A stretch of DNA of 64,000 nucleotides from NCBI GenBank assembly GCA_963576475.1, contig OY754982.1:17294217-17358216 (forward strand), written 5' to 3'. The notes beneath the pieces were generated by a model. It saw nothing but the letters and a program-made list of their open reading frames with translations, made no database searches and was not told the DNA's origin. The DNA is from Molanna angustata (lineage: Eukaryota; Arthropoda; Insecta; Trichoptera; Molannidae). Below, in pieces: positions 55,304 to 64,000 of the stretch. Position numbers and translations under genes: made by a program. The first letter of the stretch is position 1, and every line of letters starts with the position of its first letter.

Positions 55304-55660
55304 GCATATGCGCAAACATTGTTGCCCTCATTATTTACAAAAAAACCAATTCTCTCAATAGATGGCGTTACAACAAAAATAAATAAAAATAATAAGAATG
55401 TTGTTCATAATTTCACACATAGATGGCTGTAGTAAAATATCCTTATTTTCAAGCGAAAAAGAATTTCAGTATTACAATATATAGAACTTTCAAAATTGAA
55501 TTGATAGGGATCTCTTTAAAAAGGCATAATTGGTGAACGTTGCGCAAGCGCATAAAGTGATCACGTAAACCAGCGGGTGCCTTGATTTCCTGGTTCTCCT
55601 ACAGTAAATATTCCAACTTCGTCTCTATTGAGATAATTAAAAATCTGTTAAAAGAGAAAA
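55304..55660 (+). mobile_element. Family C MITE, copy 5, with its 5' inverted end
   Basis: Begins with GCATATGCGCAAACATTG (55304-55321), then CTCTCAATAGATGGCGTTAC, ACATAGATGGCTGTAGTAAA, TTCAAGCGAAAAAGAATTTC, GATAGGGATCTCTTTAAAAA, GGCATAATTGGTGAACGTTG and CTCTATTGAGATAATTAAAA. A segment of about 25 bases before GGTGCCTTGA (GATGACAGGTCGTAAGCCCT in other copies) is deleted at 55575. The inverted 3' end is missing here but is present in the copy at 30736. Confidence 0.85.
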
Positions 55661-55689
55661 AAGTATTCGGTCTTGAATTTCTTAACTTA

Positions 55690-55785
55690 ATATTCATAGG
55701 CAAGCCAAGATTTTCGGCTTCTATAAGCAATTCCGCTACTGCTGGAACCACTGGTTAGTTGGAAGAAATTGCCATATTAATAAAA
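55690..55785. repeat. Fragments of the 45291 hAT-like family and of the 6420 repeat
   Basis: 55697-55738 (AGGCAAGCCAAGATTTTCGG, CTTCTATAAGCAATTCCGCT, ACTGCTG) is the reverse of the left end at 45291. 55753-55785 (GGTTAGTTGGAAGAAATTGC) is the reverse of the repeat at 6430 and 53672. Confidence 0.55.
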
Positions 55786-56505
55786 ATGTCCAGCGATTAT
55801 CAACCTTTCATGAAGAAAAACGTGTGCTCTAAAGGAGAGTTAAGTGTTGACCAAAATCAACTCGTTTAGTCAAATGATATGTATCCATGGATATTTTTTA
55901 TCTGAGATTCGTTCCAACGATCATAATTTTAATTTATGCCCAAGAAAATATTCTTGTCATTCATGTAATGACGTCAATTTCTTCATAAGTATACCTACAA
56001 CATGTTGGTAATTATTTTGTGTATAAAATGCAGATTTGATAAATATTTTTTCTTGCACAATCATATTTGAATTAATTAAACAAGTTTATCAAAAGCACAG
56101 GCTTAAAATATTATTATAGTACATATTCATAGAATTTTCATATGATATACCTACTAGATGTCGCAGTTAGCAAATTTTGTATGAATCGAAGTGAGGCATT
56201 TTTCCGCGGTACTTTTGACAACAAGGTGGGCAGACCGCATCGTTTTTCTATAGAGAATAACAACTAATGTGAATTGTTTTCGGATTTATTTGTCGAAAAA
56301 AAAACACACTTGTTAATTACGATATGGAGAACAGTTATCTAGGAAGTGTTGAAATCTAAGGAAAATTGTAATATGTTGCCAACTAAGACTTCAAACGCGC
56401 GATATACTATGACTCACTCATTGCACGGAGTACTCCATCTAGTATATTGTATGAAAATCTCTGGCACTTTTAGAACTATGTATGATTTTTCAAATTTTTT
56501 GACAT
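55786..56505. other. AT-rich, nothing recognised
   Basis: No gene; the 63-residue frame at 56346 runs into the T-rich LINE tail. Confidence 0.35.
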
Positions 56506-56507
56506 TT

Positions 56508-57580
56508 TTTTTTTTTTTATTGAGTAACATAATATGAACATACACATAGTACAAATATTTAAATTAATACAATTTTTTTTTTCGATAGGTACTGTCCCAA
56601 AAAAGTTAAAAACTTGTGCTTGGGACAGGAGCAAATAACATATCTACATTTAACATATTACATACATTTTACTTATAATAATAGAATCATTTAATAAATT
56701 GTAAATCAAGTTCAACTTACAGCTAATACATACAGATGATTAAAGTTTATTTTTGTTTTTTTTAGTGAATATAGAATAAAAACCATAATTTATCCAAAAA
56801 GGAGAAAAAAATAAAAATTCACATATACAAATATACAAATACACATATACACATACATACACACACATACACATATACAACATATAATATACGCATACTT
56901 ATACACACATGTACACACATACATATACACATACATATATATACATACACACACATATATACATATACACACACATACATACATATACATACATAAACAC
57001 ATATACATACACATACAAACATACACACGTATACACACACATACACATACATACATACACACACATACATATACACATAGTGAATATGAAAAAGGAATAG
57101 ATAAAAATTTATTGTTATTTTAAAGATTTGATTTTTCTTTTAAAGTCATAAAATTTTTGTGTTTTCTTAATAATGGCAGGTAGTTTGTTAAAATATTGTA
57201 TACCCAGGTAGGTATTTATAGTGATGTTGGGCATGCGTCTTATTACATTTCGGTATCATCATATTTCCTATGAGATCCCTGTGTACTCACTACATTTTCA
57301 GCCCGCTTTCCAAAGGTATCTTTATGTATTTGTTGTAAAGCAATATTTTTATATAAATTATCTAAATCAGGTACTTGGAATACATCAAATAATTGTTTTG
57401 TAGGAAAATTTCTAGGTTTTTTGAGAATGACCTTAATTATTAATTTTTGTGTTATTTTTAGTGATTTTAAGTTAGTCTTATATGTTCCACCCCAACCTAT
57501 AATACCATATTGTAAAAGAGATTGTACAAGACCATAGTACACTGTCTTTATTATTTTTACTTGCAGTATATTACGAAGTC
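56508..57580 (-). pseudogene. CR1-like LINE: C-terminus and long 3' UTR
   Basis: The element runs down the - strand. From 57580: IYIFVRLRNILQVKIIKTVY, YGLVQSLLQYGIIGWGGTYK, TNLKSLKITQKLIIKVILKK, PRNFPTKQLFDVFQVP, stop at about 57243. The 3' untranslated part goes to a poly-A tail (T run at 56507-56519) and contains a long (CATA)/(CA) tract at 56820-57078. Same group as 2888-4437 and 20990-21658. Upstream, the frame passes straight into the 45-bp array at 57581-59094 and no RT core follows. Confidence 0.85.
56820..57078. repeat. (CATA)n/(CA)n compound microsatellite
   Basis: About 260 bases made of ACATA, CACA and TATA words only. It lies in the 3' untranslated part of the CR1-like LINE. The frames of 90, 85 and 63 residues (Cys/Val/Tyr or Thr/His) are just its translations. 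Confidence 0.9.
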
Positions 57581-59094
57581 GCACAAATATATAAATCAGT
57601 TTTCTTACTCTTTTTACAAGTTGGAGCACAAATATATAAATCAGTTTTCTTACTCTTTTTACAAGTTGGAGCACAAATATATAAATCAGTTTTCTTACTC
57701 TTTTTACAAGTTGGAGCACAAATATATAAATCAGTTTTCTTACTCTTTTTACAAGTTGGAGCACAAATATATAAATCAGTTTTCTTACTCTTTTTACAAG
57801 TTGGAGCACAAATATATAAATCAGTTTTCTTACTCTTTTTACAAGTTGGAGCACAAATATATAAATCAGTTTTCTTACTCTTTTTACAAGTTGGAGCACA
57901 AATATATAAATCAGTTTTCTTACTCTTTTTACAAGTTGGAGCACAAATATATAAATCAGTTTTCTTACTCTTTTTACAAGTTGGAGCACAAATATATAAA
58001 TCAGTTTTCTTACTCTTTGCAAGTTGGAGCACAAATATATAAATCAGTTTTCTTACTCTTTTTACAAGTTGGAGCACAAATATATAAATCAGTTTTCTTA
58101 CTCTTTTTACAAGTTGGAGCACAAATATATAAATCAGTTTTCTTACTCTTTTTACAAGTTGGAGCACAAATATATAAATCAGTTTTCTTACTCTTTTTAC
58201 AAGTTGGAGCACAAATATATAAATCAGTTTTCTTACTCTTTTTACAAGTTGGAGCACAAATATATAAATCAGTTTTCTTACTCTTTTTACAAGTTGGAGC
58301 ACAAATATATAAATCAGTTTTCTTACTCTTTTTACAAGTTGGAGCACAAATATATAAATCAGTTTTCTTACTCTTTTTACAAGTTGGAGCACAAATATAT
58401 AAATCAGTTTTCTTACTCTTTTTACAAGTTGGAGCACAAATATATAAATCAGTTTTCTTACTCTTTTTACAAGTTGGAGCACAAATATATAAATCAGTTT
58501 TCTTACTCTTTTTACAAGTTGGAGCACAAATATATAAATCAGTTTTCTTACTCTTTTTACAAGTTGGAGCACAAATATATAAATCAGTTTTCTTACTCTT
58601 TACAAGTTGGAGCACAAATATATAAATCAGTTTTCTTACTCTTTTTACAAGTTGGAGCACAAATATATAAATCAGTTTTCTTACTCTTTTTACAAGTTGG
58701 AGCACAAATATATAAATCAGTTTTCTTACTCTTTTTACAAGTTGGAGCACAAATATATAAATCAGTTTTCTTACTCTTTTTACAAGTTGGAGCACAAATA
58801 TATAAATCAGTTTTCTTACTCTTTTTACAAGTTGGAGCACAAATATATAAATCAGTTTTCTTACTCTTTTTACAAGTTGGAGCACAAATATATAAATCAG
58901 TTTTCTTACTCTTTTTACAAGTTGGAGCACAAATATATAAATCAGTTTTCTTACTCTTTTTACAAGTTGGAGCACAAATATATAAATCAGTTTTCTTACT
59001 CTTTTTACAAGTTGGAGCACAAATATATAAATCAGTTTTCTTACTCTTTTTACAAGTTGGAGCACAAATATATAAATCAGTTTTCTTACTCTTT
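57581..59094. repeat. 45-bp tandem array, 34 units, grown inside an RT frame
   Basis: Unit GCACAAATATATAAATCAGT, TTTCTTACTCTTTTTACAAG, TTGGA. Unit starts follow an exact 45-base period from 57581 to 57986 (10 units), 58029 to 58569 (13) and 58612 to 59062 (11). The two junctions are 43-base units (CTCTTTGCAAG near 58011 and CTCTTTACAAG near 58596). 45 is a multiple of three, so on the - strand each unit adds the 15 residues KRVRKLIYIFVLQLV in frame with the LINE C-terminus. The 43-base units shift the frame. The unit equals the RT segment RKLIYIFV plus a few bases: the single-copy version is the first unit, whose edge reads GTC instead of GGA. Long frames on both strands (up to 381 residues) are repeat translations, not genes. 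Confidence 0.97.
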
Positions 59095-59381
59095 CATCAA
59101 GTAACCTATTACATAGTTTCCATAGACATCGCTATATTTGTCTCTATTGTCTCATCTGTCTATTTTTGACATCAAGTAACCTATTAGTTTCCATAGACAT
59201 CGCTATATTTGTCTCTATTGTCTCATCTGTCTATTTTTGACATCAAGTAACCTATTAGTTTCCATAGACATCGCTATATTTGTCTCTATTGTCTCATCTG
59301 TCTATTTTTGACATCAAGTAACCTATTAGTTTCCATAGACATCGCTATATTTGTCTCTATTGTCTCATCTGTCTATTTTTT
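59095..59381. repeat. 71-bp tandem array, four units
   Basis: Units start at 59095, 59170, 59241 and 59312. Each reads CATCAAGTAACCTATTAGTT, TCCATAGACATCGCTATATT, TGTCTCTATTGTCTCATCTG. The first unit has four extra bases (TTACATAGTTTCC). It begins exactly where the 45-bp array ends, with no spacer. Confidence 0.95.
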
Positions 59382-59592
59382 TAAAATCCTCTTATTTTCT
59401 AAAAAAAAGGTTTCTTTTCGTTTGAAGATATCATATTAGAAATTAGGTCCATAAAAATGCATCAATAGATTGTTAACCCTTGATAATTCAACAAACGTAT
59501 TGCGAGGGAGTGTCGGATGATCGAATTTGTCGGATCATGGAGCACTGAAAACATTATATTTGATATGATTTAATGTCTATTTTCAATTTTTG
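59382..59592. other. AT-rich spacer
   Basis: Nothing recognised. Confidence 0.3.
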
Positions 59593-59594
59593 TG

Positions 59595-59955
59595 ACAAGT
59601 ATTCAACATCTCAATAGAGACAAAGTTGGAATATTGTAGGAGAACCAGGAACTCAAGGCACCTATAGGACTTACGACCTGTCATCGGCTGGATTACGTGT
59701 CCAGTTTATGTGCTTGCGCAACATTCACCAATTATGCCTTCTTGTTGAGTTCCCTATTAATACAATTTTTGTAAATTATATATATTTTAATCGTGAAAAT
59801 GTGTTCGTTTGAAAACAAGCAAAAAACACCATCGCCATCTATGAAGTAACGAAAAAACATTTTTGTAATGCCATCTATTGAGAAATTGGTTTGTAAACAA
59901 TGAAAGCAACAGTCCTTATACATGAGGTGACAATGCTTTCGCCTGTCGTATATGC
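59595..59955 (-). mobile_element. Family C MITE, copy 6
   Basis: The + strand reads CAACATCTCAATAGAGACAA, GGCACCTATAGGACTTACGA, TTCACCAATTATGCC, GAGTTCCCTATTAATACAAT, CCATCTATTGAGAAATTGGT. It closes with GTCGTATATGCAAC, a degraded form of the 5' inverted end (its reverse starts GTTGCATATACG). Nearly full length. Confidence 0.8.
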
Positions 59956-60286
59956 AACTATACAAATATTAGATCTAAGTATTCTTTAATTTTGCATTTA
60001 GTAATCCATTTTCTGAATCAGATTTAATCCGCATTGCATTAAGATTAAGACCCGAATGCAGAGTCCTAGGTACCTAAATACTAACTCCTAACCTCACTGG
60101 AGTATTTAGTTTTCTTAAGTTAGCAATAGCGTTGCAGAGACATCCATAACTAAATACTACGCCAAACTTATGGTCGATGGCGTAGAATTTCACATTATTG
60201 TGGATGAAGATAAGAGATTATAAAGCTATCTATCTCTTTTCTGACGTTTGACGTTTAAAATGTTTTTTTTTGCTACAACAACACAA
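59956..60286. other. AT-rich spacer
   Basis: GAGTCCTAGGTACCTAAATA near 60060 has a reversed partner near 60960-61320 (TAGGTATTTAG, GACTCTGCATTCGG) around the next MITE and SINE: AGACCCGAATGCAGAGTCCT (60047) against AGGACTCTGCATTCGGACCT (61313). An inverted arrangement; see findings. Confidence 0.4.
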
Positions 60287-60718
60287 ACATATCGCACCCC
60301 GGCAAGAAAAGTGATACTTTTCAAAGAATGGCATTTTTTGGGTTATGTCATTAAAACATATGTATCAAGTATCCCAACGTGCACGAAAAACGTCACATCT
60401 CTAATTCATATATCTTCCACCTGAGGGCATTTTTTTAAATTTTTTAATAAAAAAATGCCCCTAAGTGGAAGATATACGAATAAAGACATAATTCAAAGAC
60501 CTCACCTTTATTTACCTGATATCACCTCAAATTCGAAAAGAGCAAAGCTGCAGATCCATATTATTACAATATACAGTATAATAAAATTTATAGCCATAAT
60601 ACTTACCTAAAATTTAAAAGAAACATATATTTCAATATAAGTTTTATAATCTTTAAGTTGATTTTTCTCAAATGCTTCATTTTTGAGTTGTCACCTTTCT
60701 TGCCGGGGTGCGATATGT
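60287..60718. mobile_element. 432-bp MITE with a second hairpin inside
   Basis: Ends: ACATATCGCACCCCGGCAAG on the left, and the same word read inward from the right (60699-60718), followed by AAAA/AAAG and GTGA. Inside, 60407-60478 is a strong hairpin of its own (TATATCTTCCACCTGAGGGC, TTTTTTTA against TAAAAAAATGCCCCTAAGTG, GAAGATATA). The inner hairpin may be an independent MITE that inserted into the outer one. No coding. A 106-residue - strand frame (60603-60923) crosses its right end and has no recognised motif. Confidence 0.8.
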
Positions 60719-61100
60719 ATCCAACTTCACACTGACAGCTCGATGTCACGATTTTTGTGAAATTCCACCGAATTTTCGGCATCTCGTATGGATCGCTGAA
60801 TACTCTGGTATTTGATTTGACAAAAATACCAAACACATATTCAACGAAGCCGATAAAATCATCATCCACCGAAAAAATCTCGTATTTTAGTATTAAAGCA
60901 CTCGTTAGGTTCCTCGCAATCAATCTTACTTTTTGACAATTACAAATGTTAGTTTACGCCGATGCGCATGCGCTAGGTATTTAGATATGTCTGTGAAATG
61001 CAATTTTCATAGAAAAACGTCGTAGCATTCTCCAGTTAGGGATCCACGTGATCTCCTAACTTGTGAGCGACTGTGCAATGAAAACATGGTTAGTATTTAG
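60719..61100. other. Spacer, nothing firm
   Basis: Contains the reverse partner words mentioned for 59956-60286. The longest frame (60603-60923, -) lacks recognisable domains. Confidence 0.3.
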
Positions 61101-61105
61101 AATTT

Positions 61106-61296
61106 GATGGGTGGATGGCAGAGCGATTAGCGCGCTGGGTTAGTAATCCAGTGGTCGCGAGTTCGAATCCTGCCTCGACCGATCTCGTTCACCTATAGGA
61201 CAAGCATTTATGCTTAGTTTAGGGAACGTAGGAAGATGTATATGTACTTGTTTAACAAGGACATATTCATTTATTTTATAAAAAAAAAAAAATAAA
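61106..61296 (+). mobile_element. tRNA-derived SINE, family A, copy 3
   Basis: Same head (ATGGCAGAGCGATTAGCGCG, B box GAGTTCGAATCC), body (AGCATTTATGCTTAGTTTAG, GATGTATATGTACTTG) and A-rich tail as the copies at 1720 and 2462. A possible 10-base duplication TTAGTATTTA lies before it (61090-61099) and after it (61302-61311). Confidence 0.9.
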
Positions 61297-61311
61297 GAAT
61301 TTAGTATTTAC

Positions 61312-62220
61312 GTAGGACTCTGCATTCGGACCTATGAGTCAGATCAATGAATATTCCTTTAATTTTCTTGTCACCAACTAGGTAGAACTATTTTACCAAT
61401 TATCATTAACAAATAAATTAAGTCCTTCGAGCCGGATCAGTATGCATCGCAGTGACGTTGTGCATAGTTTGTATTGAGCGCCATCTGCCCCACCAGCATA
61501 TTTATTCATTTAACCATGAAACAGCGGAATGATGTTCGACTTGGCTGGTGATTATTTAGTCCAGGGCTATAGGTATTGTCGCTGTACGTGATTCAAATTG
61601 ATCAATTTTACCATCACATTGTCATTATCCATCATACTACCTTAACCGCCTTCACACGTGATCCTGATTTTCAGCGTGGATTCAGCTCAACCATATGGGA
61701 CAATTGAATTGTCGACCTCATTAGAAATGGATTTGATGGATCTCATTTGCAAACTAGTTAAGGTCGAATGGTAATCAAATGCCGGTTCAAAATGAAACGT
61801 ATGCATGCATGATAAGTAAATGTCATGCCACATTACCTTAAAAACAAATTCACTTATTTATCATGGACTTCAACTCCGATATATATCCATACCTATCCAT
61901 TTCTCAACTATCCATACCTATTTATCCATACACAATTTCTCAGCTCATCGTTCAAGGTACAATTCACAGTACAGTCCAGATATTGTTTCGTCTGACTCAG
62001 TTTACTTTGTGTTTTCAAGAAAAAACTAAAGAAGTAATATTTACCCTAAACACCTCATCCTTATTTCCTCTCCTTGTCCTTGACTGGTCTTGGACGCAGA
62101 AGGCTCAAGAAGAGATTAAGGATTATAAATAATTTATTTTGAACATCGTTAGGAATTTGGTTTTTCGAACATCGTATTTTGTTATGTTGCGATTTTCAAC
62201 ATATCCGTGCATCTTATGTT
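61312..62220. other. AT-rich, nothing firm
   Basis: 61863-61940 is rich in TATCCATAC words. The frames of 69 and 89 residues over it have no recognisable motif. Confidence 0.35.
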
Positions 62221-62221
62221 G

Positions 62222-62500
62222 ATGGCATTCATTCATTCATTCATTCATACCATCAAGGCATATCCCACAATGTGGGGTAACCAGCGAAAGGTGTGCGGGT
62301 GTGCATTGCCTTATAAAAGGGAGAACAACACATCTATGTATACCCACATACCAGTCTCGTTTCACCAAAAAAGGCACTACATTCAGAATGGGTGGTGAAC
62401 CTCATTGCTGAACTACGTGAGATGTTATTGTTGCCTGTTGTATTTTCGATTACCCGGGTCTTACGGGACACTCGAAAACAATGATTTAAAAGAATAGTGC
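62222..62500 (-). mobile_element. Repeat family F, copy 2, with (ATTC)n start
   Basis: Reverse copy of 53340-53634: CATTCATTCATTCATACCAT, GGCATATCCCACAATGTGGG, CACATACCAGTCTCGTTTCA, GAGATGTTATTGTTGCCTGT, TGTATTTTCGATTACCCGGG, TCTTACGGGACACTCG. The palindrome at 62508 begins just beyond its end. Confidence 0.75.
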
Positions 62501-62507
62501 TTTACTT

Positions 62508-62693
62508 ATTATATTAAAATAAAACAATTTGTTTTAGATTCTACGTGTATTTATAAGTTCGTCGATAGCTATTTCGCCTTGCTAGGGCATCTTCAAGACT
62601 AGTCTTGAAGATGCCCTAGCAAGGCGAAATAGCTATCGACGAACTTATAAATACACGTAGAATCTAAAACAAATTGTTTTATTTTAATATAAT
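62508..62693. repeat. Perfect 186-bp palindrome without spacer
   Basis: Every base from 62508 to 62600 pairs with 62693 to 62601; the axis lies in CAAGACT|AGTCTTG. There is no mismatch and no loop. The arm reads outward as AGTCTTGAAGATGCCCTAGC, AAGGCGAAATAGCTATCGAC, GAACTTATAAATACACGTAG, AATCTAAAACAAATTGTTTT. AGTGCTTTACTTATTA flanks the whole at 62496-62511 and 62728-62743 (16 of 16), which looks like a target duplication around an insertion of about 216 bases. It could be two inverted copies of a retroelement end or a rearrangement artefact. Confidence 0.9.
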
Positions 62694-62766
62694 TTAAAAT
62701 GGAATTCTACTACGTAAATTATCCACAAGTGCTTTACTTATTATTTTACTTAATATTTTTAAAGTT

Positions 62767-62870
62767 GCATAAACGCAAAAATTAAATTTTCCCCTGTCGG
62801 AAGACAATGATATTTTTTGGCAAATTTTAACATCTCTATGTTGATGGCAAGCATTAAAAAAATAATCATA
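62767..62870 (-). mobile_element. Family C MITE, 3' end only
   Basis: GCATAAACGCAAAAATT (62767-62783), TCCCCTGTCGGAAGACAAT, TTTTAACATCTCTATG corresponds to the 3' end at 30736-30815. The core is absent after 62850. Confidence 0.65.
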
Positions 62871-63530
62871 TTGGGTTCACGTTAAATGCAATGGAATCGT
62901 TGATATTTAAATAATATACAATATTTAAATAGGTTTGAAGATTTTCATTCGGTGGGATCAAGATTTGGTGTTTTCTAAAGACGGGTGAAGGCCATTTATT
63001 TATACGTACGATATAATACCAAAATTAGGTAGTTGTCATTTTCCTGAACTTGACACTACTTAATTCAAATAACATCCAGACGTCCTTGGTCCAATATAGA
63101 TGTATCTACTAAGTAACAAAACAGTGTTTTGTAGCTGTCTCACCTATTGAGGTTCAATGGATTTGCCATACTTTAAATTTCCATATCTAGGTACATTATG
63201 TATTCTTTCAAAAGTATCTCTATTTATTGACCGATAAATTAAACCAAAAAAAATACAATACTAATTTATAAATATTCACAATGTTTTCCACCTTATATAT
63301 TCATTTAAAGCATTTCATTGAAAATAGTTTACATCAAATGATTTGTTAGTTATAAAATTGGTACTGATATTATTATCATCTTAATGGAATTGGATAGCAA
63401 TGAAGCCAACAAATAAGCAAATAAGTCCTAGGAATGGTCTTTTACCATAAAACGGCGCTAAAGAATTTTTATTATTTGTATTATTATCTTTACAATATTT
63501 GAGCGAATATTGAAAAAAAAATCGTTGATT
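62871..63530. other. AT-rich, nothing recognised
   Basis: No repeat or gene supported. Confidence 0.4.
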
Positions 63531-63536
63531 TTAAGA

Positions 63537-63637
63537 CCTGGGGGACAATTCTGGTCCAACCGGCGGAATCAAAACCCTCATGATATGGGTAATCATGAGG
63601 GTTTTGATTTCGCCGGTAGGACCAGACTTGCCCCCTG
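63537..63637. mobile_element. Foldback MITE family D, short form
   Basis: CTGGGGGACAATTCTGGTCC, AACCGGCGGAATCAAAACCC, TCATGA, loop TATGGGTAA, then the matching right arm ending GGACCAGACTTGCCCCCTG. The central AT-rich part of the long form at 30526 is deleted; only the terminal 45-base arms remain. Confidence 0.9.
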
Positions 63638-64000
63638 AATTCCATTTGAAAAATCAAGAGTATCATTGTCATATGAGGCTTTAAATGCTAAATATTTTCT
63701 TTTAATATATTTTTATTTTTCAATTAAAATCATTAAGAAGGAAAATTCCCTTAATGTCAGCAACGATTCATTTCCATAATTTACTAAAGTATCCTATATC
63801 ATTTATTGCCAATTTGAATCTATGTTTGCAATCTGAGTCATCAGTTTCTTGCGTGTTTCTTTATTTTTAAATCACATCAGTTTATAGAATGTATTCGATG
63901 AATTTTTCGCATATCATGTTATCGGCTGTACAGAATTCAAATCATATAGGGATATTTTAAGAAGGTCATAAATAATAAAATACACAGCTTATAAATAATT
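63638..64000. other. AT-rich end of the window
   Basis: Nothing recognised. No further exon of the host gene is seen. Confidence 0.4.

Noticed and set aside
56790..57100. Cys/Val/Tyr-rich and Thr/His-rich small proteins
   Set aside because: Translations of a (CATA)n/(CA)n microsatellite.
57581..59094. CRISPR-like array
   Set aside because: The units are contiguous without spacers and the sequence is eukaryotic. It is a minisatellite.
57522..59169. Very long open frames (up to 381 residues) on both strands over the 45-bp array
   Set aside because: They exist only because 45 is a multiple of three and the unit has no stop in those frames. They change frame at each 43-base unit and have no relation to a protein outside the short LINE-derived part.
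62601..62640. Functional hammerhead ribozyme
   Set aside because: The spacing suits one, but C3 of the core is U and the first stem II pair does not form. Kept only as a hint about the origin of the palindrome.
1..64000. LTR retrotransposon or endogenous virus
   Set aside because: No pair of long direct terminal repeats, primer-binding site, protease or integrase motif was seen. All RT remnants have non-LTR motif order.

Overview
This is a eukaryotic, AT-rich, repeat-dominated window with no prokaryotic features. It looks like an arthropod genome, most likely an insect and plausibly a moth or butterfly. The reasons are several clades of non-LTR retrotransposon (RTE-like, CR1-like and Jockey-like reverse transcriptases), two tRNA-derived SINE families, many hAT-type and foldback MITEs, and spliced coding exons with GT/AG borders. 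The lepidopteran placement is an inference from the style of the repeats, not a proven point.

Host gene: only two segments look like real host coding sequence, both on the + strand. One exon at 35491-35748 (86 codons, with a leader from about 35293) ends in a GT donor at phase 0. A second exon at 50134-50970 (279 codons) starts after an AG acceptor at phase 0 and ends in another phase-0 GT donor. They fit as consecutive exons of one gene across a 14.4 kb intron, although 50140 could also be an alternative start codon. The product is low-complexity, Ser-rich and then His/Lys-rich. I do not recognise it. It must continue beyond base 64000.

Layout: 0-9 kb holds 5'-truncated LINE tails, two SINEs, a 27-bp, a 30-bp and a 75-bp tandem array, a CR1-like reverse transcriptase (2.9-4.4 kb, -) and an RT fragment with a YADD box (8.0-9.1 kb, +). 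9-35 kb is mostly AT-rich sequence with scattered LINE tails (12.4, 14.4, 14.8, 16.0, 16.7, 17.6, 21 and 27.3-28.6 kb), MITEs and a GC-rich island (19.1-19.9 kb). 35-51 kb is the host gene. Its intron carries a 764-bp hAT element, a 2.5-kb non-coding DNA transposon inside a SINE, an RTE element (43.4-45.9 kb, -) split by a hAT-like insertion, and further LINE tails. 51-64 kb has large foldback MITEs, a 68-bp array, a CR1-like LINE with a 34-copy 45-bp array grown inside its reading frame (57.6-59.1 kb), a 71-bp array and a perfect 186-bp palindrome at 62.5 kb.

The mobile elements do not act together as a system. They form nested layers of insertion, and target-site duplications often allow the order to be read. 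The most unusual structures are the in-frame 45-bp array, the perfect palindrome, the 39840-42356 transposon, and a MITE family (called family C here) whose inverted ends can be worked out only by comparing copies. All copy relationships were read by eye; no database search was run.
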